From Mesorhizobium sp. M4B.F.Ca.ET.058.02.1.1 (lineage in GTDB: Bacteria > Pseudomonadota > Alphaproteobacteria > Rhizobiales > Rhizobiaceae), in assembly GCF_003952505.1 (NCBI RefSeq), contig NZ_CP034450.1:1178001-1242000 (forward strand): a stretch of DNA of 64,000 nt, read 5' to 3'. Both the position numbers and the translations under genes were made by a program. Positions 35,201 through 43,911 of this stretch are shown in pieces (position 1 is the first letter of the stretch; every line of letters starts with the position of its first letter). The notes under the pieces are model-generated. The model did no database searches and was not told the origin of the DNA. It saw nothing but the letters and a program-made list of their open reading frames with translations.

Positions 35201-35658
35201 ACAGCGTGATCGGCCGCACCTCGATCGGCAACGACCGCCACTGGCAGGATCGCGGCAGCAACGCGCGCCACCCGCTGTCTGAGCGGCCTGAATTCCTCGA
35301 CTACCGCGAGCGCTATTCGGCAGGACAGGCCAGCGGCCTGGCAAAGGGCCGACGCGATTTCATCGCCACCATCCTGCCCGGCCTCGCGATTGCCAACCAG
35401 TGCACGGTCACGGACGAGTTCCTGATCGTTGACGGCAAGCGCAAGACCTACAGGATCAACTTCGCATCCGGACACATCAGGATGGCGCCCAACGACCGCT
35501 ATCTCTGCATCGTGCCGTCAAACGAGGCGGCCGGGCCGAGGCCGGCCTATGTGCCGTTCGAGGGCGACGACATCCTGTCAGTCATCCTGTCGAAGGCGAT
35601 GATGCTGGCCAATGACGACAAGATAACCGACGGCTCGATCCTGCGTCAGATCGCTTGA
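32290..35658 (+). CDS. DUF4132 domain protein (large, WGR-less)
   Basis: The 1122-residue cytosolic protein has no signal peptide or membrane segment. The N-terminal half is helical. HEAT-like repeats occur around residues 590-640 (GRTVRSQKTGAACVWSLGQLG). The DUF4132 core starts near residue 740 with HWNYQGWQDRLIGNGLLRTLS and ERLIWRF, followed by VHLWHPLDSP and QPFIQAWRPVY. The end (DILSVILSKAMMLANDDKITD) matches the C-terminal domain often found with DUF4132. The E. coli relative YehI/MolR carries a WGR domain that is not visible here. The gene forms a two-gene operon with the Gly-Gly protein. The molecular role of the family is unknown; in other bacteria DUF4132 genes are reported near MoxR and vWA genes. 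Confidence 0.88.
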   Translation: MGNGRLFSGLRAAAAAFGKVVAGAPRANEPAPLADINRMVERLHRAHADRERSEAETLARDIELASSAGGSRPMMAELVALIRAYDTANSEQDRKDIASRLRALSAEQRGGLFDAIDFLRARFGWGPEVAVYVRSREGKTPPKFARFCESLSRDLLRSGFQTNAPRTATALRLLANDQAGMHLKGTIGWSGGLPKLGIVREIERAVKNGQALGAEDRANAARLIALVCDTQYYKNRTGPEKTDPPLIVSLKALAGAGQQDSFFARMRANPPAKLPHLRYTPPPSDKAEFWDDVLTELAPMFEDIRAYAGDRTVHNWLTDRQAFAARFGSGDGSAAFRFGWWARDTKGEEGFHKDYNNHLSRMLSEEKPEWRQLATAAQMAMLRAVGPSFDRGWPQDFTRAGTRVEAFEFGGGDPDGSLLNHLVAAGDGAPGTTWLKDCERKIAALGHDAVADGFRQWLKPLCEPALPEIERDVYIGLEAYSLVFSPQNASVFPTPLPERESAGYEAAVRQSALKAICAIPGLLFQRAAGDYVPWQFDLGRLHGELSPDNVAVARGIGLALSRLPADKALPLLESLAGATLIKTGHHGRTVRSQKTGAACVWSLGQLGTADAAYALGRLRRRIDDKVVIKSIDKALEAAGSKLGLSGDDMQEIAMAEYGIGDGGLRVEELGGVRVELRVVSSAKAELRSIDAKGKSSRGIAKDFKAAPGGSEMAGELEDAAKDIALILPEARRRIESAWRDGRHWNYQGWQDRLIGNGLLRTLSERLIWRFAGPKGEAFVAMPREGELVDHAGVRCPVPGPDWTVHLWHPLDSPATTVAAWRESLARQTIQQPFIQAWRPVYVVTDAELATRSYSNRFAAHILEQAPVMAILKKRGWTAYNRSMHGNNAEHERVRLTLPYHGVAAEFWVAGIGTRVQDIEAAERGAALYAFIATDRVAFFALDPKTGQPGEIPLPVDAVPPRAFCEAMYDIDSVIGRTSIGNDRHWQDRGSNARHPLSERPEFLDYRERYSAGQASGLAKGRRDFIATILPGLAIANQCTVTDEFLIVDGKRKTYRINFASGHIRMAPNDRYLCIVPSNEAAGPRPAYVPFEGDDILSVILSKAMMLANDDKITDGSILRQIA

Positions 35659-35675
35659 ACCGCGGCGGGAAATGA

Positions 35676-35707
35676 AAAAACCCGCGGGATCACTCCTGCG
35701 GGTTTTT
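35676..35707. terminator. Bidirectional terminator between DUF4132 and hppA
   Basis: AAAAACCCGC and GCGGGTTTTT form the outer stem, extended by one G-T pair and GGA/TCC around TCAC. A and T runs at both sides allow termination of both convergent transcripts. Confidence 0.88.
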
Positions 35708-35725
35708 CGACGAACAGCTTGAGCC

Positions 35726-37867
35726 TCAGCCGTGCGCGAGCACGGCCAAGAGCAGCAGGGCGACGATGTTGGTGATCTTGATCGCCGGGTTGACCGCCGG
35801 GCCGGCGGTGTCCTTGTAGGGATCCCCGACCGTGTCGCCGGTGACGGAGGCCTTGTGCGCCTCGGAGCCCTTCAAGTGCTTGGCGCCGTTCTTGTCGGTG
35901 AAGCCGTCCTCGAATGACTTCTTGGCGTTGTCCCAGGCGCCACCGCCCGAGGTCATCGAGATGGCGACGAACAGGCCGTTGACGATCACGCCGAGCAGCG
36001 AGGCGCCGAGCGCGGCGAAAGCCGAGGCCTTCGAACCCGAGATCAGCAACACGCCGAAATAGACGACCAGCGGCGCCAGCACCGGCAGCAACGAGGGGAT
36101 AATCATCTCCCGGATCGCCGCCTTGGTCAAAAGATCGACGGCGCGGGCGTAGTTCGGCTTCGAGGTGCCGGCCATGATGCCCTTGTCCTCGCGGAACTGC
36201 TTGCGCACCTCCTCGACGATCGAGCCCGCCGCGCGGCCGACGGCCGTCATGGCGATGCCGCCGAACAAATACGGGATCAGGCCGCCGAAGATCAGGCCGG
36301 CGACGACATAGGGATTGGAAAGGTCGAAGGAAACCTCGCCCATGCCCTGGAAGTAAGGGAACTTGTCGCCATTGGCGGCAAAGAACTTCAGGTCGTTCGA
36401 ATAGGCGGCGAACAGCACCAGCGCGCCGAGGCCCGCCGAACCAATGGCGTAGCCTTTGGTCACCGCCTTGGTGGTGTTGCCGACGGCGTCGAGCGCGTCG
36501 GTGGATTGGCGCACTTCCTTGGGCAAGCCGGCCATCTCGGCAATGCCGCCGGCATTGTCGGTGACCGGGCCGAAGGCGTCGAGCGCGACGATCATGCCGG
36601 CGAGGCCGAGCATGGTGGTGACGGCGATCGCCGTGCCGAAGAGGCCGCCGAGCTGGTAGGTCGCGATAATGCCGCCGACGATGACGATAGCCGGCAACGC
36701 CGTCGATTCCAGCGAGACCGCGAGGCCCTGGATGACGTTGGTGCCGTGGCCGGTCACCGACGCCTGGGCGATGGAGTTGACCGGGCGCTTGTTGGTGCCG
36801 GTGTAGTACTCGGTGATCACCACGATGAGCCCGGTCACCAGGAGGCCGATCAGGCCGCAGATGAACAGGTTCTTGCCGGTGATGGCGATGCCGGCGACGG
36901 TGCCGATATCACCCCAGCCGATGGTCAGCGATGTCGCGGCGCCAAGGCCGACGATCGACAGCAGGCCAGTGACGATCAGGCCCTTGTAGAGCGCGCCCAT
37001 GATCGAGCCGTTGGAGCCGAGCTTGACGAAGAATGTGCCGACAATCGAGGTCAGGATGCAGGCGCCGCAGATAGCCAGCGGATAGAGCATGGCGGTGCCG
37101 AGCACCGCGGTGCCGCCGAAGAAGATGGCGGCGAGAACCATGGTGGCGACGACGGTGACGGCATAGGTCTCGAACAAGTCGGCGGCCATGCCGGCGCAGT
37201 CGCCGACATTGTCGCCGACATTGTCGGCGATGGTGGCGGGGTTGCGCGGATCGTCCTCGGGAATGCCGGCTTCGACCTTGCCGACGAGATCGCCGCCAAC
37301 GTCGGCGCCCTTGGTGAAGATGCCGCCGCCGAGACGGGCGAAGATCGAGATCAGCGAGGCGCCGAAGCCGAGCGAAACCAGCGCGTCGATGACGATGCGG
37401 TCATTGGGCTGGAGAGCCATCGGACCGGTCAGGATGAAGTAGTAGATCGAGACACCGAGCAGGGCGAGACCCGCCACCAGCATGCCGGTGATGGCGCCCG
37501 ACTTGAAGGCGATGTCGAGGCCGGCGGCGAGGCTGTTGGAGGCAGCCTGCGCGGTTCGCACATTGGCGCGCACCGAAACATGCATGCCGATAAAGCCGGC
37601 GGCGCCCGAGAGCACCGCGCCGATCAGGAAGCCGATGGCCGAGGTGATCGACAGCAGCCACCAGGCAAGCAGGAGCACGACGGTGCCGACGACGGCGATG
37701 GTGGTGTATTGGCGCGCCAGGTAGGCCTGGGCGCCTTCGCGGATGGCCGCGGAGATTTCCTGCATGCGCTGATTGCCCTGATCGGACGCCAGGACCGAAC
37801 GTGTCGCCCAGATAGCGTAAAGGACTGAAAGCAGGCCGCAGGCGATGACGGCGTAAATGGTGGTCAT
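35726..37867 (-). CDS. hppA: Membrane-bound proton-pumping pyrophosphatase (K+-independent)
   Basis: The 713-residue protein has about sixteen membrane helices. It has the pyrophosphate-binding segment [47 protein letters not shown] and a second acidic cluster near the C-terminus. The segment [19 protein letters not shown] has Lys where potassium-dependent enzymes have Ala, so the enzyme should be K+-independent. It couples pyrophosphate hydrolysis to proton pumping. The start at [11 protein letters not shown] was preferred because it begins the first helix. It is a single-gene transcript; the 297-base gap upstream shows no other gene. Confidence 0.96.
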   Translation of the reverse strand: MTTIYAVIACGLLSVLYAIWATRSVLASDQGNQRMQEISAAIREGAQAYLARQYTTIAVVGTVVLLLAWWLLSITSAIGFLIGAVLSGAAGFIGMHVSVRANVRTAQAASNSLAAGLDIAFKSGAITGMLVAGLALLGVSIYYFILTGPMALQPNDRIVIDALVSLGFGASLISIFARLGGGIFTKGADVGGDLVGKVEAGIPEDDPRNPATIADNVGDNVGDCAGMAADLFETYAVTVVATMVLAAIFFGGTAVLGTAMLYPLAICGACILTSIVGTFFVKLGSNGSIMGALYKGLIVTGLLSIVGLGAATSLTIGWGDIGTVAGIAITGKNLFICGLIGLLVTGLIVVITEYYTGTNKRPVNSIAQASVTGHGTNVIQGLAVSLESTALPAIVIVGGIIATYQLGGLFGTAIAVTTMLGLAGMIVALDAFGPVTDNAGGIAEMAGLPKEVRQSTDALDAVGNTTKAVTKGYAIGSAGLGALVLFAAYSNDLKFFAANGDKFPYFQGMGEVSFDLSNPYVVAGLIFGGLIPYLFGGIAMTAVGRAAGSIVEEVRKQFREDKGIMAGTSKPNYARAVDLLTKAAIREMIIPSLLPVLAPLVVYFGVLLISGSKASAFAALGASLLGVIVNGLFVAISMTSGGGAWDNAKKSFEDGFTDKNGAKHLKGSEAHKASVTGDTVGDPYKDTAGPAVNPAIKITNIVALLLLAVLAHG

Positions 37868-38164
37868 TGCCGAATTTTCCTCGATTGATGGCCCAAAAGA
37901 ACCCCTCCCTGGGCCGTTGGAACGGGGATGCACGCCGCCAGGCGGAATCCACCCCTTGGCTGGGCTGTATGCGAAACAGGGCTGGGAACGTCAAGATATT
38001 GTTCGGTTTTTGCCCGGCTTTCGCCCAAAAGGCGAAGGCGATGGCAAACCTGCCCAGCGCCATACTCCTTTTAGATCGATTGAAATGACGCTGGGTAATA
38101 GACCGGAGCAGATCAGGTCAGGCTCGAACTGACGCGCGACCACACTGTCGGAATGGCTGTCGAG

Positions 38165-39391
38165 TCAGTTGGCTGCACGCAAGCTCGTCACCTTCAACGC
38201 ACCGAGCGCGACGAAGCAGAGCGCGCAGACCGGGAACACCAGCCAGTTCAGCATCGCCCAACCCCAGGCGTTGTAGACCGCGCCGGACATCAGCGACGCG
38301 AAGGCGACCGAGCCGAACAGGACGAAATCGTGGAAGCCCTGCAGCTTGCTCTTTTCCGACGGCCGGTAACTGGCGGCGACCATGGAGGTGGCGCCGATGA
38401 AGCCGAAGTTCCAGCCCAGGCCGAGCAGGATCAGCGCCGTCCAGAACTGCCAGAGTGCCAGCCCCGACAGGGCGACCACGGCGCAGCCGATCAAGAGCAC
38501 GAGGCCGGCGGCGACAATGCGCTCGGCGCCGAAGCGATGGATCAGCGAGCCGGTGAAGAAGCTCGGCCCGAACATCGCCATCACATGCCATGAAATGCCC
38601 AGCGTGGCGTCGTCGGCGGAGAGACCGCAACCAACCATGGCGAGCGGCGCGCCGGTCATGACGAAGCTCATCAGCGCATAGCTTCCGACGGCGCAGAACA
38701 GCGCCGCGACGAAACGCGGCTGGGTGACGATCTCCGACAGCGGCCTGGCGTCGCCGTCATCGATCGCCGCGCCGCCGACCACCTTAGGCGCGATGCGCAG
38801 AAACGATAGGATGACGGCGCCGACGGCCGACAGCACCAGGATAGAGGCGAACGAGCCGGCGAACATCACGGGCGCGAAGGATTCGCGGGTGAAGATCACG
38901 ATCTGCGGCCCGAGAACGGCCGTGACGATGCCGCCGGCCAGCACGAAGGAAATGGCGCGCGCCTTGAACTCCGGCGGCGCGTTGTCTGCTGCGGCAAAAC
39001 GGAACTGTTGTACGAAAGCGCCACCGACACCGATCACCAACAGGCCGAAGGCGAACAGCCAGAAATTCGGGTGGAACAGCGCCAGCGTCGCGACGACCCC
39101 ACCGAGCGCGGTGATGACGGTGCCGGTCATGAACCCGCCGCGCTGGCCGAGCTGGCGGATAATGGCCGCCGCCGGCAGTGCGCCCAGAGCCACACCGATG
39201 TTGAAACCGGTGACTGGCGCCGTCGCCAGCGACTTGTCGGGGCCAAGCAGGTACTGCCCGGCAAGCGCGCCAAGCGAAATGGCTATGGGGGCGGCCGAAC
39301 CGATGATCGCCTGGGCAGATGCCAGCAGCAGCGCCGTGCGGCGCGCCTCCCTTCCGGCTCCGGCGGCCAAGGCCGCAGCGGCGGCGGTCAT
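38165..39391 (-). CDS. MFS transporter at the end of the rib-nusB operon
   Basis: The 408-residue protein has twelve hydrophobic segments with short loops, typical of the major facilitator superfamily, and a central loop near residue 200 ([19 protein letters not shown]). Its start overlaps the nusB stop by four bases, so it is translationally coupled to nusB and ribH. The substrate cannot be read from the sequence. Its fixed place behind riboflavin genes makes a role in flavin or precursor transport possible, but that is inference. Confidence 0.88.
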   Translation of the reverse strand: MTAAAAALAAGAGREARRTALLLASAQAIIGSAAPIAISLGALAGQYLLGPDKSLATAPVTGFNIGVALGALPAAAIIRQLGQRGGFMTGTVITALGGVVATLALFHPNFWLFAFGLLVIGVGGAFVQQFRFAAADNAPPEFKARAISFVLAGGIVTAVLGPQIVIFTRESFAPVMFAGSFASILVLSAVGAVILSFLRIAPKVVGGAAIDDGDARPLSEIVTQPRFVAALFCAVGSYALMSFVMTGAPLAMVGCGLSADDATLGISWHVMAMFGPSFFTGSLIHRFGAERIVAAGLVLLIGCAVVALSGLALWQFWTALILLGLGWNFGFIGATSMVAASYRPSEKSKLQGFHDFVLFGSVAFASLMSGAVYNAWGWAMLNWLVFPVCALCFVALGALKVTSLRAAN

Positions 39392-39888
39392 GAAGCATCC
39401 TTGCCGCGCCCCTCGCCGCGCACCCGGCGCGACACGCGATCAAGCACGGCATTGGTGAGCTTGGGTTCGTCTTCCTCGTAGAAGGCCTTGGCGATGTCGA
39501 CATATTCCGAGACGATCACCGCCACCGGCACGTCGTCGCGCTTCATCAATTCATAGACGCCGGCGCGCAGGATGGCGCGCAGTGTCGAATCCAGCCGTGA
39601 CAACGGCCAGTCGTCGGTTAGCGCCTGGCGGATGACCGGATCGATGGTCTTCTGGTTCTCGACAACACCGGTGAGGATGGCGCGGAACCATTGCGCATCG
39701 GCCTCGCGATAGAGCGCGCCGTCGACTTCCTTGCCGAGCCGGAACGCTTCGTACTCGGCCGTGATCTCGATAACGCCACTGCCGGCAACGTCCATCTGGT
39801 AGAGCGCCTGCACGGCGGCGAGCCGGGCGGCGCCGCGCTTGTTGGCGTGGCGGACCGTGGGCTGGCCGGGCGACGCGGGCTCGCTCAC
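39388..39888 (-). CDS. nusB: Transcription antitermination factor NusB
   Basis: The 166-residue protein has an all-helical NusB core: [21 protein letters not shown] at the start, then [52 protein letters not shown]. NusB binds boxA RNA with NusE/S10 in rRNA antitermination. It overlaps ribH by four bases upstream and the MFS gene by four bases downstream. Confidence 0.96.
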   Translation of the reverse strand: MSEPASPGQPTVRHANKRGAARLAAVQALYQMDVAGSGVIEITAEYEAFRLGKEVDGALYREADAQWFRAILTGVVENQKTIDPVIRQALTDDWPLSRLDSTLRAILRAGVYELMKRDDVPVAVIVSEYVDIAKAFYEEDEPKLTNAVLDRVSRRVRGEGRGKDAS

Positions 39889-40379
39889 GATCGGGCTCCC
39901 AGCTGCTGTTTGAGGGCGATCATGGTCAGCGCCGCGCGCGCGGCAAAGCCGCCCTTGTCGCCTTCCGAGCGTCTGGCGCGCGTCCAGGCCTGGGCGTCAT
40001 TCTCGGTCGTCAGGATGCCGTTGCCGATACAGATCGCTTCCTGCACGGAGAGGTCCATCAGCGCGCGGCTCGATTCATTGGCGACAATATCGAAATGGTA
40101 GGTGTCGCCGCGGACGATGGTGCCAAGCGCGACGAAACCGTCATAGGTGGTGCCGCCTTCGGCGGCGCCGTCGAGCGCGAAGGTGATCACTGCCGGGATT
40201 TCCAGCGAGCCCGGAACTGTGACCACGTCATAGGTCGCGCCTGCCTCGTCCAGTGCACTCGTTGCGCCTTCGAGCAGCGCGTCGGCAAGGTCGTCATGGA
40301 AGCGCGCCTCGATGATGAGAAGGTGCGCCTTGTCCTTCGGACGGATGAACGCTTTGCCGTGTTGGGATATGCCAGCCAT
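39885..40379 (-). CDS. ribH: 6,7-dimethyl-8-ribityllumazine synthase
   Basis: The 164-residue protein has the lumazine synthase motifs [33 protein letters not shown] with the catalytic His95, and the active-site stretch [20 protein letters not shown]. It condenses the ribulose-derived butanone phosphate with the ribitylaminouracil. It lies 95 bases after ribE and overlaps nusB by four bases. Confidence 0.96.
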   Translation of the reverse strand: MAGISQHGKAFIRPKDKAHLLIIEARFHDDLADALLEGATSALDEAGATYDVVTVPGSLEIPAVITFALDGAAEGGTTYDGFVALGTIVRGDTYHFDIVANESSRALMDLSVQEAICIGNGILTTENDAQAWTRARRSEGDKGGFAARAALTMIALKQQLGARS

Positions 40380-40474
40380 AGATGTCTCCGGGGATCGCCG
40401 GTGACTTAGGCCGAAGCGGCAGCATTCGCAAGCTTTGTCCGATGCTCAGGCCCGGTCTAATTTGCGGGGGTGGC

Positions 40475-41092
40475 TCAAAGCCCCTCTTTCGCGGCCTCCG
40501 CCAGGCGCGCCGCGTAGCGGGCCATGGTGTCGATCTCGAGGTTCACGCGGTCGCCGACCTGGCGTTCGCCCCAGGTGGTGACGGTCAGCGAATGGTGGAT
40601 GAGCAGCACGTCGAAGCGCGTGCCCTCGACCTTGTTGACGGTGAGCGAGGTGCCGTCGAGCGCGACCGAACCCTTCGGCGCGATGAATTTCGCGAGCTCG
40701 CGCGGCGCTTCGAGCGTGAAGCGCACGGCGTCGCCCTCGTCCTTGCGCTCGATAATCTCGGCCGTGCCGTCGACATGGCCGGAGACGATGTGGCCGCCGA
40801 GCTCGTCGCCGATCCTCAGCGCCCGTTCCAGATTGATCCTGGTGCCGGATTTCCAGCCCATCGCGGTCGTCAACCTGAGCGCTTCTTCCCAGGCCTCGAC
40901 CTCGAACCAGCACGCGTTGGAGCCGCCTTCCGGCAGCGCCGTCACCGTCAGGCAGACGCCGGCGCAAGAGATCGAGGCGCCGATGGCGATGCCTTCCGGG
41001 TCATAGGCGGTGTCGATGCGCAGTCCGACCCCTTCCCTGAGCGGCTTCACGGCAGCGACGGTGCCGACATCGGTAACAATTCCGGTAAACAT
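40475..41092 (-). CDS. ribE: Riboflavin synthase (alpha subunit)
   Basis: The 205-residue protein has two tandem lumazine-binding domains. It starts MFTGIVTDVGTV and has SCAGVCLTVTALP in the first half and KGSVALDGTSLTVNKVEG in the second. It dismutates two lumazine molecules to riboflavin and its precursor. The ATG was chosen over an in-frame TTG one codon earlier. The 64-base gap to ribD upstream is filled by a palindromic repeat. No FMN riboswitch was recognised ahead of it. Confidence 0.96.
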   Translation of the reverse strand: MFTGIVTDVGTVAAVKPLREGVGLRIDTAYDPEGIAIGASISCAGVCLTVTALPEGGSNACWFEVEAWEEALRLTTAMGWKSGTRINLERALRIGDELGGHIVSGHVDGTAEIIERKDEGDAVRFTLEAPRELAKFIAPKGSVALDGTSLTVNKVEGTRFDVLLIHHSLTVTTWGERQVGDRVNLEIDTMARYAARLAEAAKEGL

Positions 41093-41117
41093 CAAATATC
41101 TCTGTCTTTCAGGTTGA

Positions 41118-41162
41118 CCATGATCTGGTCCAAAAACCGGTTCCCACTTTTTGGGATCATGG
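41118..41162. repeat. 45-bp palindromic intergenic repeat
   Basis: CCATGATC at the left and GATCATGG at the right enclose a partly palindromic centre with GGTCCAAAAACCGG and CCCACTTTTTGGG. This is a common dispersed repeat type in rhizobial genomes. It overlaps the last codons of ribD, so the final residues of RibD are encoded inside the repeat. Confidence 0.85.
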
Positions 41163-42284
41163 TCTTACCCACTCGGCGTAGCTGTCCTCGCCGAAGCGCA
41201 TCTCGCGCAACTTGCGAAACCCTGCCGGGATATGGTCGGCGTCGATGGGCGATGCAATGCCCTCTTCGCCGATCGCGTCCGGCCCGCCGAACAGCACGAT
41301 GCGGTCGACCAGCCCTTCGTCGAGGAAAGCCTTGGCCACCTTCGCGCCGCCTTCGACCAGCACGCTCGCCATGCCGAGCGCGGCCAGATCCTCTAACAAT
41401 TCGGGCAAGGCCACCTCACCGCCATAGGTTTCCGTGCCGATGAAGTGCACGCCTGCGCGTTCGAGCGTGGCGCGCCGCTGCGGATCGGCCTCGAGGCAAG
41501 CGGCGATGTAAAGCGGCACGCGGTCGACGCCTGAGACCAGCTTCGACGCCTCAGGCAGCCTGATCTGGCGATCGAGGATGATGCGCGCCGGCGAGCGGTT
41601 CTCCAGCCCAGGCAGCCGCACGGTCAGCGCCGGGTCGTCCTCCAGCGCGGTGCCGATGCCGATCAGGATGGCGTCGGCTTCGGCGCGCATCAGATAGACT
41701 TCGCGACGCGCGATATCGCCGGTGATCGCGACCTGTCCCTCGCCTTCGATGCCGATCTTGCCGTCGCTGGAAAGCGCAAGCTTCAGGATCACTTCCGGGC
41801 GTTTCTTGAGAGATCGAATCAGGTAACCGGCCATCTGCTCCGAGGCCTCGGCTGCCAGCACCTTCTCCACCGCCTCGATGCCGGCGGCGCGCAGGATGGC
41901 ATAACCCTGGCCGGAAACACGCGGATCGGGATCGCTCGCCGCACCGACGACGCGGGCTATGCCGGCATTGACCAGCGCGTTGGCGCAAGGCGGCGTGCGG
42001 CCGTGATGGGCGCAGGGCTCCAATGTAACGTAGGCCGTAGCACCACGCGCGAGCTCGCCGGCCTCGGCCAGCGCCTCGGTCTCGGCATGCGGCCTGCCGC
42101 CAACCGCGGTGACGCCGGTGCCGAGGATCATCGGCCCGTCGCCATCGTCGCGCACGATGATCGTGCCGACGGATGGGTTGGTCGAGGTGCGGCCGGCGTT
42201 CTTCCGCGACAATCTCAGCGCCGCCGCCATGAAGCGCCTATCGAGAGCCTCCTGCTCGGCTCGACTCACCTGTGGCCCTGCCAT
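41157..42284 (-). CDS. ribD: Bifunctional riboflavin biosynthesis deaminase/reductase
   Basis: The 375-residue protein has an N-terminal zinc deaminase domain with HAETEA (His66, Glu68) and PCAHHGRTPPC (Cys91, Cys100). A C-terminal reductase domain carries LKLALSSDGKIG, LTVRLPGLENRSPARIILDRQIRLP, VEGGAKVAKAFLDEGLVDRIVLF. It performs two consecutive steps of riboflavin synthesis. It starts 2 bases after nrdR. Its stop codon and last two residues lie in a dispersed palindromic repeat, so the natural C-terminus may once have been different. Confidence 0.96.
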   Translation of the reverse strand: MAGPQVSRAEQEALDRRFMAAALRLSRKNAGRTSTNPSVGTIIVRDDGDGPMILGTGVTAVGGRPHAETEALAEAGELARGATAYVTLEPCAHHGRTPPCANALVNAGIARVVGAASDPDPRVSGQGYAILRAAGIEAVEKVLAAEASEQMAGYLIRSLKKRPEVILKLALSSDGKIGIEGEGQVAITGDIARREVYLMRAEADAILIGIGTALEDDPALTVRLPGLENRSPARIILDRQIRLPEASKLVSGVDRVPLYIAACLEADPQRRATLERAGVHFIGTETYGGEVALPELLEDLAALGMASVLVEGGAKVAKAFLDEGLVDRIVLFGGPDAIGEEGIASPIDADHIPAGFRKLREMRFGEDSYAEWVRP

Positions 42285-42286
42285 GC

Positions 42287-42766
42287 TCAGCCGGCGTCCT
42301 CTTCGCCCTTGTCCTCGTCGCCCTTGAGCTCGCCGAGCAGTTCGTGGAAATCCTTGGCCTCGCGGAAATTGCGATAGACGGAGGCGAAGCGGACATAGGC
42401 GACGTCGTCGAGCGACTTCAGCGCCTCCATGACCAGCCGGCCGACCTCGCCCGACGCCACTTCCGTCTCGCCGGAGCTCTCAAGCTGGCGCACGATGCCG
42501 GTCACCGCGCGGTCGATGCGCTCGGGATCGACATTGCGCTTGCGCACCGCGATCTCGACCGAACGCAGGAGCTTGTCGCGGTCGAACGGTACCTTGCGGC
42601 CGGATTTCTTGACCACGACGAGGTCGCGGAGCTGAACGCGCTCGAAGGTGGTGAAACGGCCGCCGCAATCGGGGCAGACGCGCCGCCGGCGGATCGCCGC
42701 GCCATCCTCGGCGGGACGCGAATCCTTCACCTGCGTATCTTCGGACTGGCAGTAGGGACAGCGCAT
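42287..42766 (-). CDS. nrdR: Transcriptional repressor NrdR
   Basis: The 159-residue protein has an N-terminal zinc ribbon (Cys3, Cys6, Cys31, Cys34) followed by an ATP-cone domain ([30 protein letters not shown]). NrdR represses ribonucleotide reductase genes in response to the ATP/dATP ratio. It carries a C-terminal acidic tail ([13 protein letters not shown]). It stands between the GlpM-like gene and ribD, the common alphaproteobacterial glyA-nrdR-rib setting. Confidence 0.97.
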   Translation of the reverse strand: MRCPYCQSEDTQVKDSRPAEDGAAIRRRRVCPDCGGRFTTFERVQLRDLVVVKKSGRKVPFDRDKLLRSVEIAVRKRNVDPERIDRAVTGIVRQLESSGETEVASGEVGRLVMEALKSLDDVAYVRFASVYRNFREAKDFHELLGELKGDEDKGEEDAG

Positions 42767-42851
42767 GGAGAGCCTTCGGTTGGCGATTCTTGGTGAGCGG
42801 AAGGCTTAGAGCTTTTTGCCGGAATGGCAAATGACGGCCGGCCTTCGTGCC

Positions 42852-43181
42852 TCAGAGATAGCGAGGCGCGAGGAAGATTGCCAGCGCCGCCGCCAGCCAG
42901 ACCGCGATGCCGCCGAGAACGGCCAGCCGATAGTCGACCCGTTCGATGAACAGCCAGCAGGCGCCAAGGAAGGCGAGATAGGCCGGGATCGTCCTGAAAC
43001 CGGCAAGGCAGGCCTCGCGAAAGCCTGTCGAGTTGCCCTTGGCGCCGACGGCGAGCAGCGCGATGACGGCGAAGGTCGGCGCCAGCGGCAGGATGCCGGG
43101 CAGGACGTTGCCGCGCTTCGAGGCCCAGACGATCAGCGCCGTGACGAGGCCGCCGACGACGCCTTTCCAGAGAATGTCCAT
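42852..43181 (-). CDS. GlpM family membrane protein
   Basis: The 109-residue protein has four predicted membrane helices. Its start fits the GlpM pattern (MDILWKGVVGGLVTALIVWASKRGN ... PLAPTFAVIALLA). GlpM was described in Pseudomonas in connection with glycerol metabolism and alginate; its biochemical role is unknown. AAGGAG lies 9 bases before the ATG. It is inserted between glyA and nrdR together with the exported protein upstream, with a 21-base gap. Confidence 0.8.
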   Translation of the reverse strand: MDILWKGVVGGLVTALIVWASKRGNVLPGILPLAPTFAVIALLAVGAKGNSTGFREACLAGFRTIPAYLAFLGACWLFIERVDYRLAVLGGIAVWLAAALAIFLAPRYL

Positions 43182-43202
43182 GGCGCGGCTCCTTGCTGCC
43201 TG

Positions 43203-43832
43203 TCAGGGCGCGACGTCGTTGGTCGCGAAGCCGCAGGATGCGCCAAGGCTGCGGTAGGCCTTGGTGAAACCGTCCATCGATATGCTGGCAACCGGCTTGT
43301 TGGCGAAGACGACATCGATCGCGGCCGCGCGCCGCATGGCGCGCAACAGGGCAAGCGCGACCTCCTTCTTGTTGTCCAGCATCCACTGGTCGCCGATATC
43401 GGCACTGACAGTCGCCTTGACCTTGCCCTTGTCGTCACCGAACACGGCGGGAATGTTCTCGCCGGCCGGCAGGTCCTTGTTCCGCAGCGCGATGACCAGG
43501 CTCGGATAGCCGTCGGGCGGCAGGGCGTCGCCGTTCGAGATGGCGAGCGTCAGCGTGCCGCCGGTGCCGTTCTGGTCGAGGAACGCCGTCGAGGCGGCGC
43601 AGGTCCTGCGCACGTCCTCACCGGTGTTGACTTCATCGATGATGGTGGACCACCTGCCGAAGGTTTCGGTCTTGGGAGATGCAGGCGGGGGAGATGTAGG
43701 CGCAGGCGATGCGGCCGGAGCCGTCTCGGCCTTCGGCGCCGTCGTCGTGGTCTGCGCCTGGGCGGCGCCGGTCAACGGCGAGGCCGCCAGAAGCGCCGCA
43801 AGAGCGCCGAGACAAAGAATTCGCGTCATCAA
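43203..43832 (-). CDS. Exported protein of unknown function with Pro/Ala/Thr-rich linker
   Basis: The 209-residue product has a signal peptide (ILCLGALAALLAASPLTGAAQAQ). A low-complexity stretch of about 30 residues rich in Pro, Ala and Thr follows, then a compact domain of about 150 residues with two cysteines (RRTCAAS and GASCGF) placed to form one disulfide. The domain has alternating strands (TLTLAISNG, SLVIALRNK, KVKATVSADIG). It resembles the general layout of IalB-like periplasmic proteins, but this is not certain. It lies between glyA (79-base gap) and glpM. Confidence 0.7.
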   Translation of the reverse strand: MMTRILCLGALAALLAASPLTGAAQAQTTTTAPKAETAPAASPAPTSPPPASPKTETFGRWSTIIDEVNTGEDVRRTCAASTAFLDQNGTGGTLTLAISNGDALPPDGYPSLVIALRNKDLPAGENIPAVFGDDKGKVKATVSADIGDQWMLDNKKEVALALLRAMRRAAAIDVVFANKPVASISMDGFTKAYRSLGASCGFATNDVAP

Positions 43833-43911
43833 TAAGGCTCCTGTCCGGACGCCGCCCCAGCCGGAGCGGCGCTTCTCGTCGTGGCCAATAAGAATGACGC
43901 GAGGCTTCAGG

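Noticed and set aside
40380-42284. FMN riboswitch in the riboflavin gene block
   Set aside because: None of the conserved RFN stem sequences was recognised in the gaps before ribH, ribE or ribD.
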